Shown here: positions 23,131 through 33,195 of the stretch, one piece after another
How positions within the stretch are numbered: the stretch's first letter is position 1
Layout of the letters: every line of letters starts with the position of its first letter
NCBI GenBank assembly: GCA_004802725.1
Contig: SGPM01000021.1
Location: forward strand, 88,149-152,148
Length of the DNA stretch: 64,000 nt
Source of the DNA: Antrodiella citrinella
Taxonomy: Eukaryota; Basidiomycota; Agaricomycetes; Polyporales; Steccherinaceae
Direction of reading: 5' to 3'
Translations under genes and position numbers: made by a program
The notes under the pieces: generated by a model
The model's database searches: none
What the model saw: the letters and a program-made list of their open reading frames with translations, nothing else
Told to the model about the DNA's origin: nothing

Positions 23131-23583
23131 ATGGAGACTCGTTCAGCAATCTCCTCCGAGAAGCAGGCAGGAAACTTATCCTCATCCTGCGAATCCACTG
23201 TAAAGTTCAAGAGACCGTCCACCGCGAAGGAGGGAGACTGCGAAAGTACCACAGAAACACTGGTCTTTACCCACCTGACGCTTGCAACACTTCGATTTCC
23301 TCCTGAACTCCTCATTTCAGTCTTCTCATACTCTATTCCGAGCCACAAACCTCGTCTTTGGAGGGACCTGAAGAGATTGACAGATGTCTGTCGATATTGG
23401 CGTCAGGTTGCTCTCAACGCACTGGAGATACGCAATGCTTACAATTTCGGACCGGAGGACGCGGAGCAACTGCGCCATGTGGTTGACGAGCTGGAGTGGG
23501 ATGAGGGGATGTGGTCTATACCTTTTGCTTTCAATCCCCCTTCGAGATATTACCCGAACATGGGGCCTCCGTTGCTTCCTTGA
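23131..23583 (+). CDS. Short F-box family gene with a large internal deletion
   Basis: This is a 150-codon frame starting at the ATG at 23131. The first 90 residues are a normal family N-terminus with F-box (TLRFPPELLISVFSYSIPSH, DLKRLTDVCRYWRQVALNA). It then runs directly into the family's C-terminal block (LEIRNAYNFGPEDAEQLRHV, VDELEWDE), leaving out about 450 residues present in the 20996-22834 paralogue. The join keeps the frame, and no intron signals are seen at it. The last 25 residues are not shared with other copies. It could be a functional F-box-only adaptor or a decaying copy that happens to stay open. Confidence 0.55.
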   Translation: METRSAISSEKQAGNLSSSCESTVKFKRPSTAKEGDCESTTETLVFTHLTLATLRFPPELLISVFSYSIPSHKPRLWRDLKRLTDVCRYWRQVALNALEIRNAYNFGPEDAEQLRHVVDELEWDEGMWSIPFAFNPPSRYYPNMGPPLLP

Positions 23584-24063
23584 AACTCTTGTCGCACAAG
23601 CAACATATGACCAGCGAAAGCATTACCACGTTGAATATCAATGTTGAGTGCTCTGTCTATCATACCTCAGTGTATACTAGCCACAAGTGAATGTACCGAG
23701 TAGCTCTTCAGGAAAGCTCTTGATCAAAGGCTGCATAGGAAGCTGCAACGACGCTCATATTCCATATATCAAAGAGTGCGAATGGACATGAAGTTGGGTG
23801 GGGCGGGGAGGATTACATACACACATAAACAGGTTGGATGAGTGTATGTGTGGGATATCTAGGTTAGAACTGGGGTGGTATAAATCCAAGGGGTGCGTCC
23901 CGAGGGGATGCGAGGGGAGTCTGCTTCTTTTCAACAACGTACACTCCGTTTCTGATAGACAAGGGATTCCCGTATGACGACAACGACGACGACTGAATAA
24001 CTTGTTTGCGATAGCATGCGATCAAGGGGTGGCGATTACAGGCGATGACGAAGATGAGAGTGT
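23584..24063. other. Intergenic region
   Basis: These 480 bp contain no supported gene. They separate the F-box cluster from the 3' end of the Kar9-like gene. Confidence 0.4.
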
Positions 24064-26839
24064 TCAAATGCCGGATTGTCGGTTGATGATGTAGAGGTTG
24101 AGATCTTGCCAACCTGACCTCGCATAAGTATGAAAGCGAGTACAAGAAACGACTGACAAAACTCACCTCCACCAACGCGGCACATGACCTTCTTCGTTGT
24201 ATGCTTCCCTCCCGATCTCGCCAAAGTGGTCAACTTACACGTCACGATCTTCCTCGCGATCGGACTGGCAAAGGCATACTGTGCCCTGATCTCCTCGCCT
24301 TCCTTCGGGGTAGTCTTGAGCGGCGGGTCAACACGCTCAATGACCAAACTATGCGCGAGGCTGTTGACAACCATAGCAACCTCGTTGTCAAGAGGGTCTT
24401 TAGTGCTGACCGGGACATAGAGATGTATCGGCATGCCCTCAAAGCCAGCTGTGGAACCACCAGTCCGAGACGCAGGTCGGGAAATCGGGGTACGAGGGGC
24501 AGACGAGTCTTTGAAACTCGACGGAGGAAGTCCTGACTTGAGGACAGACGGGCGTGGTGTTGGACCCGACCCTCTGAACGATATCGAGCTGTCTGGTCTG
24601 TAATGCGACATCGTTGAACTCGGCCTTGATGCGCCCTGGATCTGGAAGCTGGGTAAGGGGATCATGGAGCGGCTGGGTGGCCGTGGTGGATGGCCACTTG
24701 GTGTCTGCGAACGATCAAGGGACGTCGTCCGTTCCCCAAAGGTACTTGTCGAAAGGTCCGCTTCCCAGCTTTGGTCTGAAGGGGATGCGGACATTGACCT
24801 CCAATGACTACCTGTGACAGGCGCGGGTATATGACTTGGTGTCTTCGGTCGAGTTCGAGGAGACATAGCCGTTGATAAACTTGGTGTCTGAGCCCGGGAT
24901 GGCGGTCTGAACATAGGGAATATAGGATTGGAAGAAGAGTGGGCAGTGGAATTAGAAGAAGTGACGGGGGACCATGGTCTCGATGAAGCCATGGAACTCC
25001 GGGAAAGACTTCGTTTATACGGCGAAGAACCATCTTCAGACAGGCGTGGCGCAGAGATGGACGATCGTCTGCTCTTCAGAGTCTGAGCACGCTCATCGTC
25101 CTCAATCCTAGTTGAGCTATTCCACGCCGGTCGCTTGACAGTTCCGGCGCTGCTCATAGGCTCTACCGGCTTCCTTTGAGGAGATGAGTCGGGGGTGAGA
25201 CTTTGACTGTACTTATGGGTCGGACGATCGGGAGTCGTTGGCGTTTGTGGTGACCCGGCAAGCATGTTGAACAGCGAAGCGCGATGACGAAGGGTAGGGA
25301 CTGGTTCTGTGGAGGGAGTCTTTGAGGCCGCTTTCCGCAGCGGCACAGGTGTTACCGTAGGAGACTTCGTCGCGTTCTGAAACCTCCGAGCGAGTTTGCG
25401 AAAGGGTGATATTGATCTTGACAGTGCGCCTGCAGCTCCAGATTGTTTAGACTTCTTGGACTTAGACCGTGGATCGGTGGCCGGCGTCGCCAGATAGCCG
25501 TTCTGCGACTGAGACATCGACACGCTGCCTGACGCACTTGATTCAATCTCGCTGGGCGAGTGTTCCGAAGCGAGGAAGGCATTCCGAATCTTCTCCATAT
25601 CAGTCTCCGTTCTGGTGATCCTGTCTTGGAGGTTACGCCATCGCTGTGTAGACTCCGCGTGCCGTCTGAGGCATTCACCATTCTTGGTGACACGGTCCTG
25701 GACCCCTTTGTCAATAATTGAGAGGACCTTCGCGGTGGCAGGCATGTAGTGCCTGATATAACATTCAGCTCGCGGTAAGGATATAAGTGAGACTACACGT
25801 ACTTCTTCTTCGCCTCAAACTGATCAAAGAGCGATGTGAAGACTTCGTACGTGAGAGGTGTCTTCTCAGATCTTGTAGAGCCTCGCGACGAAGCTGCTGA
25901 GGTTCCATCCTCCACACCGTACTTCTGGATCTGGTAGATAAAGTCCTAAACGCGAAATGTTTGAACAGGGCATGAAAGCTGATGGTATACCTTCGCACCT
26001 GACATCGATTGACAGCCTTCTCCAAGCTTGCCATCATCCCGTCTGCCTGCTCAGTAACCGTCCGGAACACGGTCAGCCATTTGTCCTCTTTCAACTCTTC
26101 TCTCAAGATTTGGCTCTCCTTCTGCACGGTCTCCCATTCTGATAGCAACGCAAAATGCTTCCGCAGTACGACTCCACTCTCCGAATTATCGCGTTCCGAT
26201 GATGGTGTGGGTGTCTTGAGTGAGTCGAGGAGAGGTTCAAGGGTTTCATTGACGGCTTTGATGCCTTGCGAGACGATCTCCAGACGTTCATCGAGTGTGG
26301 CGAGAGATTGGTCGATCCCTCGAGGTGCAGTAACGGTATCGGTCGGCTGGACATTATGACGAAGCTCCTGGATTTCTAGAAGGGTATAAGAGAAGGGATC
26401 GTACTCAATAGATTTGCCTCGTACCGAATATACGCGTCTGAATATCGGATATGGCGTAGGAGAGCTCCGTCATACGCGTCGAAGTTGCAAGCATATGGAT
26501 ATCGCTGTATCTCAAGTCAGTATACTAGACAATGTACATGAAGGATACAGACGTACTCGGTGCTCTTGTGCGTGCCCTTCAACTTGGCCGTCTGAAACCC
26601 CTTGGCCGTGATGGTGGCATTTTCTGGGGCGAGGTCGTCAACGACCCCCCGATGATCTCATACAACCGCACATGCTCACCTTCGTCCGCGCCATTCAGTG
26701 AGAGACTAGACGAAGAGGCTGAGCCACTGGATATCGATGGTGCAGGAGACCGAAGCGCGTCGTGTGTGTTGGTGTTGTTGAGAGAAGAGGAAGATACATG
26801 CAAGCTGGATAAGGATGAAGAGAGGGAAAGGGAGACCAT
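24064..26839 (-). CDS. Kar9-like cytoskeletal protein with C-terminal GAS2/GAR domain
   Basis: The ATG at 26837-26839 opens MVSLSLSSSLSSLHVSSSS. A 56-nt intron (26679-26624) joins GADE to ENATITAKGFQTAKLKG. The N-terminal third is helical and coiled-coil-like (MTELSYAISDIQTRIFEIQE, LSEWETVQKESQILREELKE, CLRRHAESTQRWRNLQDRIT), resembling the Kar9/karyogamy family. The middle is a long basic Ser/Pro/Thr-rich region with SPFRKLARRF and many SRP/SxSP sites. The C-terminus (LDNEVAMVVNSLAHSLVIER, QYAFASPIARKIVTCKL, KKVMCRVGGGW, then QDLNLYIINRQSGI) matches a GAS2-type microtubule-binding domain, split by an intron inside GGG-W; the stop is at 24064-24066. Known GAS2 domains bind microtubules and Kar9 links them to the cortex, so a role in nuclear or spindle positioning is inferred. 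Length is about 850 residues. Confidence 0.72.
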
Positions 26840-27274
26840 AACAAGCAAACGAGACAGGAATCACTGCGAACGATCACGACAGCAAGGAAATGCGTCGAGT
26901 GGGATATGTTGATGGGTATGTCGGGAAGGGTCGTCGTCGTATAGTACACGTTGGTTGAGACGCACGGAGGTGGAGGATCCGCCGAGCCAAAGGCCGCTGC
27001 TGAAATCGGATGGGGTATACGCAACAAGTTCCAGGCAAGACAAGACGGATCCTCCGTCGGATGGCGACCGAGAGAGGTCTGAGGACGACGGACAAGAGAG
27101 CAAACACAACGGTAGAGAACAAGAGATTCAAGTTCAGATACATTTCACGCCTAAACGAAACGAACGCCTCGGCTCGCCCGTGGGAGATGTTGATCCAAGA
27201 AATTATTACGCAGTGATAAAGTCTCCCGTACAGTACAACAAGGTAAACACAAAAACGCAAGTATGTTACTTCAA
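26840..27274. promoter_or_regulatory. Upstream region of the Kar9-like gene, 3' flank of the Clr2-like gene
   Basis: These 435 bp lie between the 3' end of the minus-strand Clr2-like gene and the minus-strand start of the Kar9-like gene. They must hold the terminator of the first and the promoter of the second. I see no TATA box or clear consensus site. Confidence 0.4.
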
Positions 27275-29890
27275 TCATACCTCCACAGACACTCTCGACG
27301 TCGACCCGCTCGCAAGACTCGGGTCAAACGCATCGGACATCGTCACGTCGGGCACTGACACCGAGTTCGACCCTGACGGCATCGACTGCTCGCCGCCCCC
27401 AAGCCTCGCCTTCTGGACAGAAGCCCATTGAGCAGCAAAGGCCGCCCGCGCCCCTTCCGTCGACTCCATCAGCATCTCATGTCTATCCTTCTTCCAGTGC
27501 TGGGGATCCATGGACTGGTACACACCCGCCACAGAGCCCTGCAGGGCCCACAGGTAGCTGGCGTTCATTAGATCGTCTTGCATAGCTGTCTGCATCGTCT
27601 TCTCAAGCAACGGGTGCCTCAGAATATCGGGGTAGTATCGACCGCTGATCAACGACAGCGACAAGACAACTTCGTGTCCCAGAGGCAGGATCGGATTGAA
27701 CTTGAAACCCGTTGGCGCGGTAGGCAAATCGTAATAATGCCGATGAGTCGAGGATGACGGGGTGCCGGGACCTGCCTGAGCTGACGACGACGCTCCCTTC
27801 ACAGGTGTACCGGGCTGAGACGCGCTAGGTGCCGGCAGCGCAGCGTCGATCGCACGTCCCTTCCCCTTGTCCTGCACGACATCCTGCACGACATTCTCGC
27901 TCTCAGCGGGAGGTTCCCAATCGACGTCTGCGAGCTCGTAGATCATGCCACTCGCACGACATTCCTTGATCATCCCTTCGGGAGTTTGAACGTCCGCCAC
28001 GAATAGCCCCTCGATCCTCATGAACATCCCTCTGTCACCAGCACCAAACGACTCCTCAGGAGCGTCATTCATATCCTGCGCTGCGATTGCAGCCGCGGTA
28101 TCAGCACCCAAACCGGAGGGTGGATTGACAGCGGGAGCACCAGATGGAGCGAACTGGTTCCTTGCGAGCTTCAGACGAACAAGCTCGTCTTGCCAGAGAC
28201 GTTCAGCGCCCCACCACAACCCCTGATACCGCGACTGCGTAATGGTCTTCGTCGAGGCCCGCGACTGGGGCATCTGATCCGCAATTTCTGTCCCAAGAAA
28301 GACGTTGGCGGCCTCTCTCAGCTCGTCCGCTGTTTTGCCATATGCTCCAGAGACGTACGACTTGGCGTTGTTGGTCATTGCGGCCTCTATGGCAGTATGC
28401 AACGACTCGTGGTGGGCCCCCGAGGTAGATGCTTGCGGGACGTCGTTAGGTGGTAGGGACGGGATCGTGAAGGTGTAGTCAAACTGATCCGTTGGTGTCC
28501 AGTAACATGTAATATTCTTGGCTGTCTCGACTGCGAGCGTGTAGGGAATCACAGCACGGTTGACGCGTTCTTCCAACCCGATCCTGTCGGCACTTTCGTA
28601 CGGATCGAAGACAAAGTCTGATCTCAACTGCGTATTCATCTCCTCAATGTCGGCAGTCTGCAGGGTGTGCTTCAAGATCTGAAAGCACCTCTGGACTAGG
28701 TCGGATTCTAGAGAATAAGCGAGGTAGGGTAAAGCACCAAGGTCCGTGATTTGGGTGTAGGATGTCGTGGCGAGGAGCTTCACGTTGTACACAAAGCGTT
28801 GTCGTACCGTCCAGGAGATTTCCGCTTTAGCCACGCGCTCCCGAATTCGTCGCGATGTGCGTGCCCCCTCCTCATTTGTCTCCTTCCCCTCTTCTGTAAC
28901 ATCCATGTCCTGAGATGCTGACGCAGAAGCGTCCGAACGAGGGCTCGTTTCGATCTTCAATGACACGTCGTCGACTACGCCCGGCCAGAACTCAATGCTG
29001 AGCCCTGTCTCCTCCACCTGAATCGGCACATTCAGTCGGCACCAGATTACTTCACCGGCTCTGTATAGTCTTGGAGGCTGGATATCGCTCTGAATGAGCG
29101 AATCTCGGATATCTTTGTCCCGCTCAGGGACCACAGCTGTTTGGGGGCCTGGAGGCCTTTTGACCGCAGGTTTCAACGCCTTGCGCACCGCATTGTACGG
29201 CTTGCTGACCGTCTTGGTCCTCACTTCGCGTTTCGGTCTTGTTATCTTGATGCGTGAGGGTTGACTAAGGGATGGAGAGCCCTGGTGCGTTCGTAGACCC
29301 AAGCTTTGCGAAATGGACAGCTGCGGCTTCTTCGTGGAGTATTTGCATATGCAATTTGAGTGGTCGAGCGTGTCGTCGGAGAAGAGCCAGATGGCATGGG
29401 GTGCGAACTCGTTGCTGGACCGAAATTTCAAGACATTGGTAGAACCTGGGCGACGCGCGTTAAAGCAGTGAATCGCGAATCGTAAGTGTACACATTACCA
29501 TATAGGTAGGGGTCGTTACGGGGTCTCTTCTCCGGTCCTTTGAGATGGATGAACATCCCATACCCCTTCGGCCAGTCTTTCAGGACATACGTGTGACCTT
29601 CACACCATATTGCATCAGCTGTGCTAACCGCACGAAAAGTGGAGTATTGGCGTACCTTCTGCCAAGCCCATAGCCTTTGCTATTGCCATCCCGCAATTAC
29701 GCCTCCATATAGGAGAAGGTGCACCGTCGATTGTCTGAGTGGACATATAGTTGACGGCGCCATCCTTGTCCACGACTTTCTTCGTGTTACTGGGCCATTG
29801 GGACTTATCTCCATCTGATCGGGGGAATTCCAAGAAGTGAGTGTCCTCAGAGAACGTCAAAGCGGATTTTGCGATTTGTCGAACGGCCAT
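27275..29890 (-). CDS. Cryptic loci regulator 2 (Clr2)-like transcriptional silencing protein
   Basis: The ATG is at 29888-29890. The N-terminal Clr2-type domain reads THFLEFPRSDGDKSQWPSNT, VVDKDGAVNYMST, IWRRNCGMAIAKAMGLAEG, then across an intron HTYVLKDWPKGYGMFIHLKG, PEKRPRNDPYLYG and across a second intron LKFRSSNEFAPHAIWLFSDD and SNCICKYSTKKPQ. The second conserved part is AGEVIWCRLNVPIQ followed by LSIEFWPGVVDDVSL. The rest, to the stop at 27275, has a helical region (YQGLWWGAERLWQDELVRLK) and a Ser-rich tail. In fission yeast Clr2 is a scaffold of the SHREC nucleosome-remodelling/deacetylase complex at heterochromatin. I infer the same type of role here. Length is about 830 residues. 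Confidence 0.8.
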
Positions 29891-30883
29891 GTTTGCCCAG
29901 CGCAGTGGCGAGTGGTCTTGAACGTCGAAGCTCGGAGGTGAGAGAGTCTGCAGTCAAAAGTATTTGAGTAAGCGGTCGGGTCGGTCGGCGCATATTGCGG
30001 TAAGCGCCTGTCACTCCTAATCGCTCTCAGTACATTTCACACCTCCAAAAATTTCCAGAGCATCCGTAGATGATCAGCTACTATGCATGACAGTCTTAGG
30101 CTCTGTAGTTTTACCGTTTTAACCCGGTTCCAACGCGTCCAACAACTACAGCAGGTCAAAGCAAGGTTTATGTGGACATTGCGCAGCGTTCCGCAATCAC
30201 CGGCAGTTTCCGATCCTGAAAGAAAGCGCGTCGTAAGTATTTTTCTCTTCTTTTCCTCGTCGCGTTCACCGCGTCGTTATAATGAACATCCTTACTTTCC
30301 CCATATTCTGTCTTTCATTCGTGTCATGTTTTGTCAAATTTTCTTTCTGTAACTCCCACTTCCAACGCCGTGATATATCTACGTCCCAGCACGCATACAC
30401 TACTGCAGGGAGGTTAAACTACGCGGCAATATCTACTTCCCGTCACGCAGATCGTCTACCTTCAATAACCCTCCCGGGATGACGTTTTGAAGTGACGGGA
30501 CATTCTTCCAGTTTCTTGTTTGGTTCGCGCCTAGTTGAGTCAGAGCTCTCGAATGTGTATCTTGTGGGTTGTGGCAGCAATACGCATGTCTTTTATATAC
30601 GAATCATTACCCCCCCCAACGAACAGGACGTGTCTTGAAATCATCTATGGATGGGCCGGACCCATGGCTGGAATGACTTTTTCATCAAGTCAGCAAACAA
30701 TGGTCATCGCACGGCACGCCACCCACAATCTGTACCATGAAAACATTGTTGACGTGCTGAATAGTCCCACCATCGATGCGCGAAAAAGTCGAGATGCATA
30801 CGGTACAAGCAAGTCGAAGAACGAAGATTACATAGTACACTGTCTTTCAATATATACCGATACCAGACCGATACTCACTCGCA
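29891..30883. other. Intergenic region, about 990 bp
   Basis: There is no supported gene. Two imperfect copies of ATATCTAC-K-TCCC-NN-CACGCA occur about 58 bp apart (near 30374 and 30430). A 161-codon plus-strand frame at 30535-31020 overlaps the 3' end of the F-box gene and shows no family features. Confidence 0.4.
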
Positions 30884-32527
30884 TCACCACTGGCAGTACT
30901 CTGCGAAATCGGAGTACGACGTGGACATGGAGACTTTACGGTCCCACTCAAGCTCATCGACCAACGTACAGAGGCAAGCTGCGTCCCCGGCTGTCAAGTC
31001 ACGCGCGTTGCGTATCTTGAGTAAAGCGAGCGGTGACCCTTCTCTCTTGCGTAGGTCCAACATACAATATATATCGGCGAATACGCCGGTCTGGCCGAAG
31101 CGTGTAGATCGTGTTCCGAATGCGATGTCGGTCAGCGATAGCGTACGAAGCTTCGGGAAGAGAGCAGTGGTAGGATGGTAGAGATGGTAGGCAGGAGGTT
31201 GGATGATCCCACGACATCTCTTGAGGTGAAGCGTCTCCAAACCAGCCAACTCCGAGAGACTCAATAGCCAGTCTGAGCAGCTATCGTCGTCACGAACTTC
31301 GTTGGAAATGGTCAAAGAGCGTAGTGCGGTGAGAAGTTGTCGAGGGGCAGCTGAGAGCATGCGATCCAACGCGTTCCCGGCATCCAGACTGTAGACGTAG
31401 CGAAACGCAAAGACCTTCGTTTCGTCTGCCCACGCTTCGAACAGTACGTCCCAAGTGTGGTCCACCGTGACCGCTAATGTGTTGGGCGATTGCATGATCC
31501 CGATGACACCATGATCACCTGTTACTTTGTGCAGCACAGTCTCACAGTATTGTCGCAGTAGCAGCATGCTTTCCGGTGGATTTTCTATAACCTGATGTGG
31601 GTGATGATTTATCATGTGTCTGTTTATGCCTCGTACCGATCCAGAGCGGAAAGCGGCGATCGGGACAGTCAGATGGTTAAAGATGTCTTTGCATCCATTG
31701 GTCAGATTCTCCAGATAAAAGTGACGGAGAGACGGAAGCGCGACTTGAGGAAGGTCGGAGATGGCAGCAGCAGTGAAAAGTGCGATTTCTAGGCTCTCAA
31801 GTAATGGCATGGTCTGAAGAGCGTAGAGTAGATCAGCTATCGGCAGCTCCAATTGTGGCCTGGTACAGTCTTGAAGTACCCGTAATATTGTCAGTGTTGG
31901 TCGGAAAAGCTGGGAGACTGCGGGATATGAGAACCCTGTTGAGACAAGGGTTTGAAGACGCGTTAAATCGTACTCTGAACACAGAGAAATATTTTGCTCG
32001 GTGTCTGTGTTATACAAGCCTATAACCCGCACATTTGGAACAAGGAGATCCCAGCGTTGTGGTATGCGAGCGGCTCCAAACTCCCAATCGATGCTCAGAC
32101 CTTCGATGCGATCTATATAGCTCTTGGGCACCACAATCGTACTGGGATTTTGAGCGCTGTTCGAGAAGAGTAAGGCCAGACGAAGGGGAACTTGGGACGA
32201 ACGCCGGAGGAGCTCTTCGTACGCGTTCGGCGACCAATGATGTGGCATCTGCAGGTCTCGCCACAGAATGGGTGCATCCAGAGCCCTTTCTCGCCAGTAT
32301 CGACAGACATGCGTCAGTCGCTTCAAGTCCCTCCAGCGGCGAGGTGCGTCGACACAACACAAGAAGATCATGAGCAGGAGCTCGGGAACAAGTGTCGCGA
32401 GCGGCGATGGAGGTGTGATAGGTCGCGTCGGCCGCCTTGACCTTCGAGTTGGTGATTGCGAGAATTGCGACAAGGCTGAGCTTGTCGTCGGGGCACACCG
32501 CCTAATATGAGACTGTGCTTTCTTCAT
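30884..32527 (-). CDS. F-box protein, intact single-exon copy
   Basis: The frame has 547 codons from the ATG at 32525-32527 to the stop at 30884-30886. The N-terminus is basic, followed by the F-box (LATLVPELLLMIFLCCVDAP, LKRLTHVCRYWRERALDAPI, LWRDLQMPHHW). Leucine-rich-like segments follow (QLFRPTLTILRVLQ, TMPLLESLEIALF, SLRHFYLENLTNGCKDIFNH). The family C-terminus is LALLKIRNARDLTAGDAACL, CTLVDELEWDRKVSM. It is clearly a relative of the cluster at 19-23.6 kb but more distant than those copies are to each other. By analogy it is a substrate receptor of an SCF-type ubiquitin ligase; the target is unknown. Confidence 0.8.
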   Translation of the reverse strand: MKKAQSHIRRCAPTTSSALSQFSQSPTRRSRRPTRPITPPSPLATLVPELLLMIFLCCVDAPRRWRDLKRLTHVCRYWRERALDAPILWRDLQMPHHWSPNAYEELLRRSSQVPLRLALLFSNSAQNPSTIVVPKSYIDRIEGLSIDWEFGAARIPQRWDLLVPNVRVIGLYNTDTEQNISLCSEYDLTRLQTLVSTGFSYPAVSQLFRPTLTILRVLQDCTRPQLELPIADLLYALQTMPLLESLEIALFTAAAISDLPQVALPSLRHFYLENLTNGCKDIFNHLTVPIAAFRSGSVRGINRHMINHHPHQVIENPPESMLLLRQYCETVLHKVTGDHGVIGIMQSPNTLAVTVDHTWDVLFEAWADETKVFAFRYVYSLDAGNALDRMLSAAPRQLLTALRSLTISNEVRDDDSCSDWLLSLSELAGLETLHLKRCRGIIQPPAYHLYHPTTALFPKLRTLSLTDIAFGTRSTRFGQTGVFADIYCMLDLRKREGSPLALLKIRNARDLTAGDAACLCTLVDELEWDRKVSMSTSYSDFAEYCQW

Positions 32528-32849
32528 TTTCGTGCTTGATTTCCTGCGCCACAGTTGATAGCGCCACCATGATTGTCAGAAATAAAGATACCCACCGTAA
32601 CGCGTTACGATCGCGCAAGACGTGAGAACTGAGACTGTCTCGACAGATAACGAGTGATATTTGTGGCCCGCCGCTCTGTGAGGGTATGAGTTTGGACTGT
32701 GGAAGTTGTTAGTAGGGTGAAAGAAAACGAAGGCGCGAAACCACCACGATATATATACCAGCGCTTGATGTGAATGATGGAACACATCGCACTGTGGTGA
32801 CGAAGCTTAGACAGCTTTTGCAGGAAATCAATCAAGGCCATACCGTCCT

Positions 32850-33080
32850 ATCGACAATCGTTCAGGCAGATGCCAATAGATGTGTGTGCTCTACGAGGTA
32901 TGCTATGACTGACATCGAGTGACACCTCGAAATTCATATTCAAATTCAAAAGTCGAAGATGCGTACAGGATGTATGAGACGTACGTATGGCAAAAGACAT
33001 CTCCGCACACGTCGCGACGGACCGGGCGCCGTAGCGTTTTGCGCACAATCGACACTGAGGCTTTGTTGAGGCTCACTCCG
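32850..33080 (-). pseudogene. RING-half-exon fragment with the shared 3' flank of the zinc-finger family
   Basis: On the minus strand about 33065-32990 encodes a decayed first half of the family RING (CRLCAKRYG then a shifted CGDVFCH-like frame ending in a GTACGT donor). It is followed by about 110 bp also found after the plus-strand copies near 40990 and 42850 (GCATCTTCG, TTGAATTTGAA, GTCACTCGATG, ATCTATTGGCATCTGC). It is a partial duplication, not a gene. Confidence 0.5.
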
Positions 33081-33195
33081 AGTCGTTGCGACGGCGAGTG
33101 CATGTACCTTCGTCCAAATATACATTTTCTCAAAATCATCACGAACATGTTTCCTTCTATAAGTTCTCCTCCAACAAATATCCGTCATCGCCTAT

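Noticed and set aside
26624..26679. Apparent one-base loss in a G run of the Kar9-like gene (the sequence would read well with one more G).
   Set aside because: A 56-nt intron with good donor and CCCCAG acceptor covers the stretch and keeps the frame.
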